Notes: generated by a model not told the origin, from the sequence alone. A stretch of DNA of 64,000 nt from AP-15 sp963832875 (GCA_963832875.1 CAWHWB010000003.1:620001-684000), one strand, 5' to 3'. Shown: positions 46,059 to 56,001, counted from the first letter of the stretch. Numbers and translations: made by a program.

Positions 46059-46934
46059 CTACTGAAACGCATACCGGTAGGCGCTGCCGCGGCGGACGAT
46101 CCTCCCCGCCGTGGGCGCCGGGAAATGGGCCGGGAGCAGGCGGGTGCCGCGGTCGGCGTGCTCTTCGATCAGCCGGATGCGGGTCCGTCGCGACAATTCG
46201 CGGTCGGTGCAGGCGGCGGTCGACCATTCGGGCTTGGCCAGTTGCAGCTGGTGATGCAACACGTCGCCCAAGAAGACCGCGTGGTCGCCGCCCGAGCGGG
46301 CGTGGATCACGACGTTGCCGGGCGTGTGGCCGGGTGCCGCCTCGAACCACAAACCGTCTTCAAGCGCGAAATCGTCGTCGACCAGCTGCGATTGCCCGGT
46401 GCGCACCACCGGCAATACGCTGTCCTCGAAGGCGAAGCGGTGCGGCGTGTCATCGCCGCGCTGCTGCACCTGCTGCCAATGGTCGAACTCGCGCCGCGCC
46501 ATGATGTAGCGCGCGTTCGGAAAGGTCGGGACCCAGCGCCCATTTTCGAGCCGGGTGTTCCAGCCGACATGGTCCCAGTGCAGATGCGTGCACATCACGT
46601 AATCGACCTGCTCGGGCCTGACCCCGGCGGCGCCGAGATCGGCAAGATAAGGCGTGCGCAGCCGGTGGAACTGAGGCCGCGACGGTCGCTCCTTGTCGTT
46701 GCCGAGGCAGGAATCGACGAGGATCGTGTGCCGGCCGGTCTTGACCACGAAGCTGTGAAAGCTGAAGACCAGCCTGCCGGTATCCGGGTCGATCAGCCGC
46801 GGCCCGGTCAGATCGGGGTTGGCCCGCAACACTTCTGGGTCGAAATCAGGGAGGAAGTCCTCGGGGGCGATGAACGGCCCCTCATACTCGGTGATGCGAT
46901 GAACTTCGAAATCGCCGATCCGAGTGACTTGCAT
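46059..46934 (-). CDS. MBL-fold metallo-hydrolase
   Basis: The 291-residue protein has the metal-binding HxHxDH motif THLHWDHVGW, the second-site His in GHTPGNVVIH and Asp in FLGDVLHH. It is an ordinary MBL hydrolase of the lactonase/quorum-quenching-like group. The start is ATG 46934; the longer frame adds unrelated residues. It lies upstream of the TPP enzyme on the same strand, separated by the palindrome, and may be part of the same unit. Confidence 0.88.
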   Translation of the reverse strand: MQVTRIGDFEVHRITEYEGPFIAPEDFLPDFDPEVLRANPDLTGPRLIDPDTGRLVFSFHSFVVKTGRHTILVDSCLGNDKERPSRPQFHRLRTPYLADLGAAGVRPEQVDYVMCTHLHWDHVGWNTRLENGRWVPTFPNARYIMARREFDHWQQVQQRGDDTPHRFAFEDSVLPVVRTGQSQLVDDDFALEDGLWFEAAPGHTPGNVVIHARSGGDHAVFLGDVLHHQLQLAKPEWSTAACTDRELSRRTRIRLIEEHADRGTRLLPAHFPAPTAGRIVRRGSAYRYAFQ

Positions 46935-47148
46935 GATCCAGCCTCCGCAACCGTTGCCGGGGAACCCTATCCTTGCGCGGTGACGAGGTCGAGAGGCCGG
47001 AGGCGATCGACTGCCGGTCCACGAGGTCGATACCAAGATCGCGGCGGCGCACCCGCTGGCCTCGCCTCAATCGGCCCTGCTCCAGCTATCCGCGTAAAGA
47101 AATGCGGGCTAGCCTCCCACCCCGAACGATTTTTCAGAGAGCTGCGAC

Positions 47149-48396
47149 ATGGGCGCGGGCGGCGAGCCCACGAGAACAAGGGTCGCGCCGACCCTGCGCC
47201 GGCTCGCCGTGTGGGGGCCCGGCCTCTTGGTAATGCTGGCCGATACCGACGCCGGCAATGTGGTGACCGCGGCGCAGAGCGGGGCGCGATGGGGCTATCG
47301 CCTTCTGCCATTGCTGCTGCTGCTGATCCCGATGCTCTACATGGTGCAGGAATTGACGGTGCGGCTCGGGATCGCTACCGGTCGCGGCCACGGCGAGCTG
47401 ATCCGGGAGCGGTTCGGTGTGGGATGGGCCTGGCTGTCGGCGGCGGGCCTGGCGGTGGCGACTCTCGGCTCGCTGGTCACCGAATTCACCGGCGTCGCCG
47501 GCATCGGGGAGCTCTATGGCCTGCCCCGCAGCCTCACCCTGCCATTCGCCGCGGCGGCGCTGCTCATCGTCGCGGCCACCGGCTCCTATCGGCGGGTCGA
47601 ACGGACGGCGCTGGTGATCGGCCTCTCCGAGCTGGCCTTCTTCGCCGTCGCCTGGGTGGCGCACCCGAAGCTCGCGACCCTGCTGCACGACGCCGCCGAC
47701 CTGCCGCTCGGCAACCAGGGATTCATCTATCTCGGCGCGGCGATCATCGGCGCGACTTTCAATCCTTGGATGATCTTTTATCAGCAATCCGCGACCGTCG
47801 ACAAAGGGCTGCAAATGCACGACGTCAGAGCCGCGCGCTGGGATACCGGGGTCGGCGCGGTGCTGACCCAGTGCCTGACCGGAGCCGTATTGGTCGCCGC
47901 CGCAGCGGTGCTGGGTTCTGGCGGTGCGCCAGCCGGTCTCGCCAGCGTCGGCCAGATCGGCGACGCTCTGGCGCCGGTACTCGGGCAATGGGCGGGACAT
48001 CTGGTGTTTGGCGCGGGCGTGCTGGGCGCCTCGCTAATCGCGGCGATCGTGTCCTCGCTGGCGCTGGCCTGGGGTGTGGGCGAGGTCGCCGGCTACCGGC
48101 GTTCGCTGGAGTATCGGCCGCTCGATGCAGCATGGTTTTACGCCGTCTATGCGGCCGGCTCGGTCGGCGCCGCCGCGCTTGTCTGGGGCGTGCCGGACAT
48201 GGTGTGGCTCAACATCGCGGCACAGGTCCTGAATGCCTTTCTGCTGCCGCTGGTGATTGGTTTTCTAGTAGCGCTGGCGATGAAGACCCTGCCGGAGCCG
48301 CTGCGCCCTTGCGGATGGTATCTCTCGCTGATCATCGGAGTCTCGGGCATCGTCTGCGCGCTCGGGCTGTTCGGCGGCATTTGGGGATCCCTGTAG
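47149..48396 (+). CDS. NRAMP-related divalent metal transporter with altered metal site
   Basis: The 415-residue inner-membrane protein has about 11 helices. In TM1 the DPGN motif is DAGN (ADTDAGNVVTAAQSG); in TM6 the usual Met-Pro-His is replaced, reading GATFNPWMIFYQQS, so the transition-metal-selective Met is lost. Known NRAMP relatives without that Met transport magnesium or aluminium instead of manganese or iron. The start is ATG 47149. It stands alone, divergent from the MBL gene. Confidence 0.85.
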   Translation: MGAGGEPTRTRVAPTLRRLAVWGPGLLVMLADTDAGNVVTAAQSGARWGYRLLPLLLLLIPMLYMVQELTVRLGIATGRGHGELIRERFGVGWAWLSAAGLAVATLGSLVTEFTGVAGIGELYGLPRSLTLPFAAAALLIVAATGSYRRVERTALVIGLSELAFFAVAWVAHPKLATLLHDAADLPLGNQGFIYLGAAIIGATFNPWMIFYQQSATVDKGLQMHDVRAARWDTGVGAVLTQCLTGAVLVAAAAVLGSGGAPAGLASVGQIGDALAPVLGQWAGHLVFGAGVLGASLIAAIVSSLALAWGVGEVAGYRRSLEYRPLDAAWFYAVYAAGSVGAAALVWGVPDMVWLNIAAQVLNAFLLPLVIGFLVALAMKTLPEPLRPCGWYLSLIIGVSGIVCALGLFGGIWGSL

Positions 48397-48501
48397 ATGT
48401 GCCGCTCGATCGCCGGCCGCACATCGTCAGGCCACTTACTATAACGCTCCCTATTTCCTAGATGAACGCAATCGACCGATCCCGAGAGCACCATTCCCGC
48501 G

Positions 48502-50554
48502 ATGTCCTCGTTCTTTTCTCCCTACCGGCATCAATTCATCCGCGTCGCCGCTTGTGTGCCGCAAGTTTGCATAGCCGAGCCGCGCGGCAACGCCCGAGAG
48601 ATCGAGGCGCTGCTCGCCGCCGGCGACGCGGCGCGGGTCGGATTGATGGTGTTCCCCGAGCTCGGCCTCTCGGCCTACGCGATCGACGACCTGTTGCTCC
48701 AGGAGGCGCTGCTCGATCGGGTCGAGAGCGAGCTCGATCGGCTCGTTCGGCTGAGCCGCGACCTCTTTCCGGTTTTCGTCGTCGGCGCGCCGCTACGCTG
48801 CCGCGGGCGTCTCTACAACTGTGGGGCGGTGGTCCACCACGGGCGATTGGTTGGGGTTGTGCCTAAGGTGTTCTTGCCGAACTACCGCGAATTCTACGAG
48901 CGCCGCCATTTCACCTCAGGTGAGGGGTTGGCCCTCCGATCGATCGCGGTTGGTGGGCACGAGGCTCCGTTCGGCATCGATCTGCTGTTCGCCGCCGCCG
49001 GCAAGGCCGGTTTCACCTTTCATGTCGAAATCTGCGAGGATTTGTGGGTGCCGCAGCCGCCCAGCACCGCGGCGGCAATGGCCGGGGCCGAGATCCTCCT
49101 CAACCTGTCGGCAAGCAACATCACGATCGGTAAGGCGCAGATGCGGCGTCTCTTGTGCGCCTCGCAATCGGCACGTTGTATCGCCGCCTACGCCTATTCC
49201 GCCGCGGGTGCGGGCGAATCGACGACCGATCTCGCCTGGGACGGGCAGGCCGGCATTTTCGAATTGGGTGACGGGCTGGCCGAGACCGAGCGCTTTTCGA
49301 CCACTGCCGAGATGGCCATGGCCGATGTGGACCTTGGCCGCATCCGGCAGGAGAGAATGCGCACCAACACCTTCGGCGATTGTGTGCGTGCCGCCGCCGG
49401 CTCGGGCCCGGCGTTCCGCACGGTTGGCTTCGAGTTCGCCGAACCCGCCGAGCGGCTGGAACTGCGCCGCAATATCGAGCGGTTTCCCTATGTGCCGTCC
49501 GATCCGGCGATGCTGCGCGAGAATTGCTACGAGGCTTACAACATCCAGGTCCAGGGGCTGGCGCAACGGCTGCGGGCGACCGGGCTCAAAAAGCTGGTGA
49601 TCGGTGTTTCGGGCGGGCTCGAATTCGACCCAGGCATTGATCGTCTCGGCCCGCGCGATGGATCGGCTAGGGCTGCCGCGCACCAACATCCTGGCCTACA
49701 CCTTGCCCGGCTTCGCCACCGGCGAGACGACCAAGGCCAATGCCTGGAAGCTGATGCGGGCGCTGGGCGTCAGCGGCGCCGAGATCGATATTCGCCCGGC
49801 GGCGAGGCGGATGCTGGAGGACATCGGCCACGCCTCGGCGAAGGGTGAAGCGCATTACGATGTGACCTTCGAAAACGTCCAGGCGGGGTTGCGCACCGAC
49901 TATCTGTTTCGGCTTGCCAACCACAATGGTGGACTGGTGGTCGGCACCGGCGATTTGTCCGAGCTCGGCCTCGGCTGGTGCACCTATGGGGTCGGCGACC
50001 AGATGTCGCATTACAACCCCAATGCGTCGGTCGCCAAGACCTTGATCCAGCACCTGATCCGCTTTGTCGCGGCGTCCGGCGATCTGGGCGCGGAAACGGC
50101 ACCGATCCTCTACGACATCCTGGCGACCGAGATTTCGCCCGAGCTGGTGCCGCCGGGTGCGGACGGCCTGATCCAGTCGACCGAGAGCATCGTCGGCCCC
50201 TATGCGCTGCAGGATTTCAACCTCTATTACGCGACGCGGTGGGGGTTCAGCCCGTCCAAGATCGCCTATCTGTCGTGGAACGCCTGGGCTGACGCCGAAC
50301 GCGGAACCTGGCCGGTCAACACCCCCGAAGTCGCTCGGCGGGCCTACACACTGGCCGAGATCAAGCGTTGGTTGCGGGTGTTTCTGCTGCGCTTTTTCCA
50401 ATTGAGCCAGTTCAAGCGTTCGGCGCTGCCCAACGGACCAAAAATCTCCTCCGGCGGCTCGCTCTCCCCGCGCGGCGACTGGCGCGCCCCCTCCGACGCG
50501 ACCGCCGCGGTTTGGCTCGACGAGCTGCAAGGAGCGGCCCCCGACGAGGAGTAG
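48502..50554 (+). pseudogene. nadE: Glutamine-dependent NAD+ synthetase, frameshifted in its ATP loop
   Basis: The first half (48502 onward) is the glutaminase (nitrilase-like) domain with Glu in FPELGLSAY (Glu53), Lys in VVPKVFLPNYREFYE and Cys in VEICEDLW. The frame then enters GVSGGL and runs into unrelated sequence. The second frame, from about 49630, carries the synthetase domain (STQALIVSARAMDRLGL, TKANAWKL, TGDLSELGLGWCTYG). Deleting one A from GAATTC at 49621-49626 restores GVSGGLDSTQALIV. The total of about 683 residues fits NadE of this type. It is essential in most bacteria, so the shift is probably a sequence error. Confidence 0.88.
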
Positions 50555-50728
50555 CCTAGAGCTGTCGGTTGCGTTTTTGAGGCGCGGCGCGGCGCAGACA
50601 CTAGCGATATCGGAGCCAGCAGATGGCTTGGCGATTGCGATTGCGTCGGATGTACGCTATCGACAACCGAGCAATCGATCGAGTGCCGAACGGCGCCCGA
50701 TCCACGCGAAGGACGAGCGAGGACCCCG

Positions 50729-51772
50729 ATGAACCGACGCCGTTTTCTCGCCGGCGCCGCGGCGTCGCCGGTGATCGTCGCGACGGGCCGGCTCGCCCCA
50801 GTCCGCGCTGCCGACAAGTCGGCGGATAGCTGGCGGCGCTTCGAGATTACGACCGAAGTTGTGCTCGACGCCGCGCCGGCGGCGCTGTGGCTGCCGATCG
50901 CGCAAACCGCGCGATCCTATCAGCGCGCGCTGTCGATCGATTGGCAAGGAACCGCCGATCGGGCTGAGTTGGTCGCCGATCCGGTCTACGGCGCCCAGGT
51001 TTTGCATCTGACCTGGAAATTGGGAGACGGCGCGCGCCAAGTGCGCGTCGTCCAAACCGTCGAGGTGCAGGACCGCGACGGCCAGCCCGACCCGGCCTCG
51101 CCGGCCGAGCAGAGCCTCTTTCTGCAACCGACGGCGAACATGCCGACAGACGGCATCGTGCGCCACACGGCCGAAACGATTGTCGCCGGCAAAAAGGCGC
51201 CGCACGCGCGTGCAAAGGCGATCTACGATTGGGTGGTCGACAACACTTTCCGCGACGCCGCGACCCGCGGCTGCGGCATCGGCAATATCGCGGCGATGCT
51301 ACGCAGCGGCTTTCTCGGCGGCAAATGCGCGGACATCAGCAGCCTGATGGTCGGGCTGTGCCGTGCCGCCGGCATCCCGGCGCGCGAAGTTTACGGCATC
51401 CGCGTCGCCGATTCACATTTGTTCGCGTGCCTCGGCCATACCGGTGACGTGACCAAGGCCCAGCACTGCCGCGCCGAAATCTATCTCGAACCGCAGGGCT
51501 GGACGCCGGTTGATCCGGCCGATGTGCGCAAGGTCGTGCTCGAGGCAAAGCTCGCCCTCGACGCGCCGCCGGTGCGGGCGCTGCGCCGACGGCTGTTCGG
51601 CAATTGGGAGATGAACTGGATTGGCTACAACAGCGCCCGCGACTTCACGCCCGAGGGCGCGCCGCACGCGCTCGATTTCCTGATGTATCCCTACGCAGTC
51701 ACCGCAGACGGCGAGCCGGACTGGCTCGACCCCGGTACCTTCCGCTACCGGATCACTTCGCGCGAGATCTGA
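50729..51772 (+). CDS. Exported transglutaminase-like protein with Tat-type signal
   Basis: The 347-residue protein starts MNRRRFLAGAAASPVIVATG, a twin-arginine signal. The core has the nucleophile in LGGKCADISSLMVGLCRAAGIPAREVYG, His in QHCRAEIYLEPQG and Asp in TPVDPADV. It would act outside the cytoplasm, probably as a protease or amidase of the transglutaminase fold. ATG 50729 follows a GAGGAC site. Unlike the transglutaminase at 33.8 kb, it has the complete Cys-His-Asp set. Confidence 0.9.
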   Translation: MNRRRFLAGAAASPVIVATGRLAPVRAADKSADSWRRFEITTEVVLDAAPAALWLPIAQTARSYQRALSIDWQGTADRAELVADPVYGAQVLHLTWKLGDGARQVRVVQTVEVQDRDGQPDPASPAEQSLFLQPTANMPTDGIVRHTAETIVAGKKAPHARAKAIYDWVVDNTFRDAATRGCGIGNIAAMLRSGFLGGKCADISSLMVGLCRAAGIPAREVYGIRVADSHLFACLGHTGDVTKAQHCRAEIYLEPQGWTPVDPADVRKVVLEAKLALDAPPVRALRRRLFGNWEMNWIGYNSARDFTPEGAPHALDFLMYPYAVTADGEPDWLDPGTFRYRITSREI

Positions 51773-51872
51773 GGCAAGACTATGCCGTCCTTGCTGAGCG
51801 GATTTGTCCTGCGCGATGGCGCATTGTCGCGCACCGGGGCTCGCGCTGACGAGCGCCTTGCCGACATCACAA

Positions 51873-51922
51873 GCGCGGGGAACTCAGCATGACCTGCGCG
51901 CGGGGAACTCAGCAAGACCTGC
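51873..51922. repeat. Two-copy 25-bp tandem repeat
   Basis: The unit GCGCGGGGAACTCAGCA followed by (TG/AG)ACCTGC occurs twice in a row from 51873 with period 25. It lies in the gap between the transglutaminase and aldo/keto reductase genes. No function is suggested. Confidence 0.55.
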
Positions 51923-51982
51923 GCCATATCGCCGAGCTGCGGCTCCATTGACCCGTTACGGCGGTCGGCGACGATGCACGCG

Positions 51983-52825
51983 TCAGAGCGCGTCCCAGAG
52001 GGTGCGGATCCGCTGGCGCTGAGCGGTGTCGGGCAGGCGGTCGAACCCGGCGGCGAGATCGTCAGTCATATGCTCGGCGTTGCGCGTCGCCGGGATCACG
52101 CAGGTCACCGCCGGCTCGGCCAAAATGTATTTGAGCAACAGCTGGGCCCAGCTCGCGCAGTCAAATTCCTGCGCCCAGTCGGGCAAGGTCCGGCCGCGCA
52201 ACCGGCGCAATAGCTCGCCCTGCCCGAACGGCTGGTTCACGATGACGGCGATGCCGCGCGCCGCCGCGACCGGCAGCAGTCGGCGCTCGGCCGCACGATC
52301 CGCCAGCGAATATCCGCATTGCACAAAGTCAATTCCGGGCTCGCTGTCGAGGATATGCGCGAGGTCTGCGAGCGCCCGCTCGGTGTAATGGGTGATGCCG
52401 ATGTAGCGGATGCTTCCCGCCTCTTTCATCCGCCGCAACGTCGCCAGATGGGTGCGCCAGTCGACCAAATTGTGAATCTGCATCAGGTCGATGGTTTCCG
52501 TGCGCAGAAGCGCCGCCGAGCGCCGCATCTGGGCGATGCCCTCCTCGCGGCCGGTGGTCCACACCTTGGTCGCGAGAAAAGCCCGCGGCCTCGCCGCAAG
52601 ATCGGCGAGCAGGTCGCCGGCGACAGCCTCGGCCCGGCCGTACATCGGCGAGCTGTCGACGATCCGGCCGCCGGCATCGAATAGCCGGCGCACGACCTCG
52701 CGCAGTGGCGCCCGCGCCGCCTCGCCGGTGCCGACATCGAACACCGGCCAGGTGCCGAGGCCGACGACCGGCATCATTTCGCCGCTCGACGGGACCGGCC
52801 GCGACAGCATCGGCGGCTCGGGCAT
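51983..52825 (-). CDS. Aldo/keto reductase
   Basis: The 280-residue TIM-barrel enzyme has the NADPH-dependent tetrad: Asp in IVDSSPMYGRAEA, Tyr in MYG, Lys in LATKVWTTG, and His in LMQIHNLVDW. It reduces carbonyls to alcohols. AGGAGGT sits ahead of ATG 52825. No substrate can be inferred and the neighbours give no hint. Confidence 0.9.
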   Translation of the reverse strand: MPEPPMLSRPVPSSGEMMPVVGLGTWPVFDVGTGEAARAPLREVVRRLFDAGGRIVDSSPMYGRAEAVAGDLLADLAARPRAFLATKVWTTGREEGIAQMRRSAALLRTETIDLMQIHNLVDWRTHLATLRRMKEAGSIRYIGITHYTERALADLAHILDSEPGIDFVQCGYSLADRAAERRLLPVAAARGIAVIVNQPFGQGELLRRLRGRTLPDWAQEFDCASWAQLLLKYILAEPAVTCVIPATRNAEHMTDDLAAGFDRLPDTAQRQRIRTLWDAL

Positions 52826-52945
52826 CCGTGACCTCCTTCTCGCATGATGCGGCGCGCAAAGCCCTCCCCTCCCTGGGTGCCGGAGATTTTCGTCGCTGCG
52901 CCGGACTAACGGACGAGGGGACGGAACACTAACGGAATTTGCCGA

Positions 52946-53338
52946 TTAGAGCGCCGTCACGACAACGCCGGTTACGGCGGATTTCGCCCGTTTCACCAAA
53001 TCGACGTCGAATGTGGCAAAGCCTTCGGCCGACCGAGCCGAGGCGAGATGCAGCGCGTCGGCAAAATCCAGCCCCTTGGCAGCCCAGCCCAGCGCATCGA
53101 GGATTACCGCTTCATCCTCGCATCGGACGTTGGCGAGTGCCGCCAGCGTCGTCAGTCCTTCGGTGACCCGCATCCGGCTCAGTCCATAGACCCGCCTCAG
53201 CACCCATTCGGCCTCCAGCATCACCGTCTTTGGCAGCAAGATTGTTTCGGCCTCGAACAATCCCCTGGCGCGCGCCGCCTGGTCCGGATCGTCGCCCGTC
53301 AGCAGCCGGACCACGACGCTAGTATCGACCGCGATCAC
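52946..53338 (-). CDS. PIN-domain toxin (VapC-like)
   Basis: The 130-residue nuclease carries the PIN acidic residues in VIAVDTSVVVRLL, MLEAEWVLR, LDFADALHLA and ATFDVDLV. VapC-like toxins cut RNA, often tRNA. The GTG start at 53338 overlaps the antitoxin gene by 20 bases; no better ATG exists before the first PIN strand. It forms a toxin-antitoxin module with the AbrB-like gene. Confidence 0.85.
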   Translation of the reverse strand: MIAVDTSVVVRLLTGDDPDQAARARGLFEAETILLPKTVMLEAEWVLRRVYGLSRMRVTEGLTTLAALANVRCEDEAVILDALGWAAKGLDFADALHLASARSAEGFATFDVDLVKRAKSAVTGVVVTAL

Positions 53339-53585
53339 GGCGCGCGGCGATTTCGGCGTCGATGGCGGCTTCCATCTCAGCGATGCTCGCGGCCGGGCGC
53401 GTCGTGGCGAGCCGCCCCGCAACCTCGTCTAGCCGCGAAGCGGGGAGCGCTTTCAGCGGGCGCAACAGCACCCCTTCATCGGTGCTCTCGACCGAAAACT
53501 GGGTGCCGGCGCGCCAGTGGCGCGCCTCGCGCACCGATTTGGGCAAAATGACCTGGCCCTTAGAGGACAGTCTGGTGGTCTCCAC
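53319..53585 (-). CDS. AbrB/MazE-type antitoxin
   Basis: The 88-residue protein has the SpoVT/AbrB DNA-binding swapped-hairpin (TTRLSSKGQVILPKSVREA, residues 3-21). The C-terminal half (ASIAEMEAAIDAEIAARRDR) should bind and silence the toxin. The start is GTG 53585. It is upstream of vapC and likely autoregulates the pair by binding the promoter region at 53586-53680. Confidence 0.85.
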   Translation of the reverse strand: METTRLSSKGQVILPKSVREARHWRAGTQFSVESTDEGVLLRPLKALPASRLDEVAGRLATTRPAASIAEMEAAIDAEIAARRDRGRY

Positions 53586-53679
53586 TCGATATCACCGTTG
53601 GTAAGATTGAGTAAGACAGATGGCCTTTGCGGGATCGATTGGCAAGGTTCGGCGCCTGTCCAGGATGTCTGAGCGGCCC

Positions 53680-56001
53680 CTATTGCTCCGCCGCCCGCAT
53701 GGCGCGCCACAGCCGCTCGGGGGTGGCGGGCATCTCGATCTGGCGGATGCCGAGCGGGGAGAGCGCGTCGACGAGCGCGTTGCCGACCGCCGGCAGCGCG
53801 CCGACATTGCCGGCTTCCCCCGCACCCTTGACCCCCAATGGGTTGGTCTTGGTCGGCACCGGGTTGCTTTCGCAGTCGAACCCCGACAGGTCGCCGGCGC
53901 GGGGCATCGCGTAATCCATAAAGGAGCCGGTCAGGAGTTGGCCCGAAACCGGGTCGAAGCGGATGTCCTCCATCAGCACTTGGCCGATACCCTGGACGAT
54001 GCCGCCGGAGATCTGGCCTTCGAGCAGCAACGGGTTCATGACCGTGCCGACATCGTCCACCACGCTGTAGCGCAGGATCTCGACCGAGCCGGTTTCCTGG
54101 TCGATCTCCAGTTCGCAGATGTGAACGCCGTTCGGGAAATTCTGCTGCTTCGCGGTGAAGGTGGCGCCGGCGATCAGCCCCGGCTCCATATCGTCGGGCA
54201 GGTTAGGCGGGTTGAACGACTCGGTCGCGATCTCGCCGATCGTCAACGCCCGGTTCGAGCGCGGTGCGGTAAAGAGCCCGTCGGCGAAATTCACCTCGTC
54301 CGCCGCGGCGCCGAGCAGGTGGGCGGCGATCGCCTTGGCCTTGGCGACGATCTTCTCGGTCGCCAGATACACCGCCGATCCGCCGAGCGCCGCAGAGCGC
54401 GAGCCGCCGGTGCCTTCGCCGTTCGCGACCTTCTCGGTGTCGCCCTGCACGTAATGCACCTGATCGGGGTGCAGGCCCAGCCGGTCGCACAGCAATTGCT
54501 TGTAGACGGTTTCGTGGCCCTGGCCCTGGGTGATCGATCCCGAGACCAAGGTCGCCGTACCTCCGCGGTCGAAGCGGATCTCGGCCGCCTCGAACCCGCC
54601 CGCCGCGGCGCGCTCGATCGTGTTGGAGAGCCCGAAGCCGCGCAGTTTGCCGCGAGACTGGGCCGCGGCGCGGCGCTGCTCGAAGCCCGCGGCGTCGGCG
54701 AGCTTCAGCGCCAGGTCGAGGTTCTTTTCAAACTCGCCGCAATCGTAGGTGAAGGTCAGCCCCGATTTGAACGGCATCGCCTCGGGCGGGATCATGTTGC
54801 GCCGGCGCAGCTCCAGCCGGTCGATGCCGAGCTCGGCGGCGGCCGCGTCGACGATCCGCTCGATAACATAGGCAGCCTCGGGGCGGCCGTTGCCGCGATA
54901 GGCGCGCACCGGGTTGGTGTTGGTGTAGACCGCGGTCACCTCGGCGCGCACAGCGGGCGTGCGGTAGACCCCGGCCAGGGTCCCGAGATTGGCGACAAAG
55001 GCGTTGGAGCCGGCCTGCGGATAAGCGCCGACCGCGGCGATCGTGTTCACCCGCAGCCCCAGAAACCGGCCGTCCCGGTCGAGCGCCAACTGGGCCTCGG
55101 TGACGTTGTCGCGAGCCTGGGCGTCGCCCATAAAGGCCTCCGAGCGGGTGCTGGTCCATTTGACCGGCCGGCCGACCGTTTTCGAGCCCAGCAGAACCAG
55201 CGCCACCTCGTTATAAATCGCCGATTTCATGCCGAAACTGCCGCCGATGTCGCCGGCGACGACGCGCACCCGGCTCTCCGGGACCTTCAGCACCTGGCGC
55301 GCCAATTCGGCGCGATAGCCGTGGGTGCGCTGCAGGGTCGTGTAGATGGTCCAGCGGTCCTCGGCCGCGTTGTAGTCGCCGATCGCACCCCGCGGCTCCA
55401 TGCTGGCGGCGGTCACCCGGTTGATCACGAAACGGCGGCGGACGACGTGCGCCGCAGCGGCGAAGGCGGCCTCGGTCGCCGCGGCGTCGCCCTCGGTGTG
55501 GAAAAAGGCGACGTTGCCAGGATTTTCGTCCCAAACCGGAGGGGCATCGGGCGCGATCGTTCCAGCGGTCGATACAATCGCCGGCAACGGTTCGTAGTCG
55601 ACCGCGATCAGTTCGGCCGCGTCGATCGCCTGGTCGCGGGTCAGCGCCACGACAAAGGCGACATAATCGCCGACCCAGCGCACCCGGTCCTTGACCAAGG
55701 CCGGGAAGCGCGGCCGGAAGGCGGGTCTGCCGTCGCGCAATCTGAGCCCGCTGGGGCTCGGGAGGTCACCCCAGCTCGCAGCTTCCCAATCCGCCCCGGT
55801 CAGCACCGCCAGCACCCCCGGCGCTGCCCTTGCCGCTGTCGTATCGATCGCGCGGATACGGGCATGCGCATGCGGCGAGCGCAGCACCTGGCCGAACACC
55901 ATCCGCGGTAGCACCATGTCGTCGACATAGCGGCCGCCGCCGCGCAGCAGCCGCGGGTCCTCGAACCGCGGCACCGGTTGACCCAACGCGAAATCGCCCA
56001 T
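53680..56001 (-). CDS. Molybdenum hydroxylase large subunit, orphan (CoxL-like)
   Basis: The 773-residue protein is a xanthine dehydrogenase-family molybdopterin subunit with the Mo-pterin motifs GDIGGSFGMK and RAYRGNGRPEA. The substrate loop AYRGNGR is close to form II CO dehydrogenase (AYRGAGR) with Asn for Ala, and the catalytic Glu is in GVKGAGEAG. It is less like the two copies at 22.8-27.5 kb than they are like each other. A perfect AAAGGAGGT precedes ATG 56001. No FAD or 2Fe-2S subunit is nearby, so the partners must lie elsewhere. Confidence 0.9.
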   Translation of the reverse strand: MGDFALGQPVPRFEDPRLLRGGGRYVDDMVLPRMVFGQVLRSPHAHARIRAIDTTAARAAPGVLAVLTGADWEAASWGDLPSPSGLRLRDGRPAFRPRFPALVKDRVRWVGDYVAFVVALTRDQAIDAAELIAVDYEPLPAIVSTAGTIAPDAPPVWDENPGNVAFFHTEGDAAATEAAFAAAAHVVRRRFVINRVTAASMEPRGAIGDYNAAEDRWTIYTTLQRTHGYRAELARQVLKVPESRVRVVAGDIGGSFGMKSAIYNEVALVLLGSKTVGRPVKWTSTRSEAFMGDAQARDNVTEAQLALDRDGRFLGLRVNTIAAVGAYPQAGSNAFVANLGTLAGVYRTPAVRAEVTAVYTNTNPVRAYRGNGRPEAAYVIERIVDAAAAELGIDRLELRRRNMIPPEAMPFKSGLTFTYDCGEFEKNLDLALKLADAAGFEQRRAAAQSRGKLRGFGLSNTIERAAAGGFEAAEIRFDRGGTATLVSGSITQGQGHETVYKQLLCDRLGLHPDQVHYVQGDTEKVANGEGTGGSRSAALGGSAVYLATEKIVAKAKAIAAHLLGAAADEVNFADGLFTAPRSNRALTIGEIATESFNPPNLPDDMEPGLIAGATFTAKQQNFPNGVHICELEIDQETGSVEILRYSVVDDVGTVMNPLLLEGQISGGIVQGIGQVLMEDIRFDPVSGQLLTGSFMDYAMPRAGDLSGFDCESNPVPTKTNPLGVKGAGEAGNVGALPAVGNALVDALSPLGIRQIEMPATPERLWRAMRAAEQ

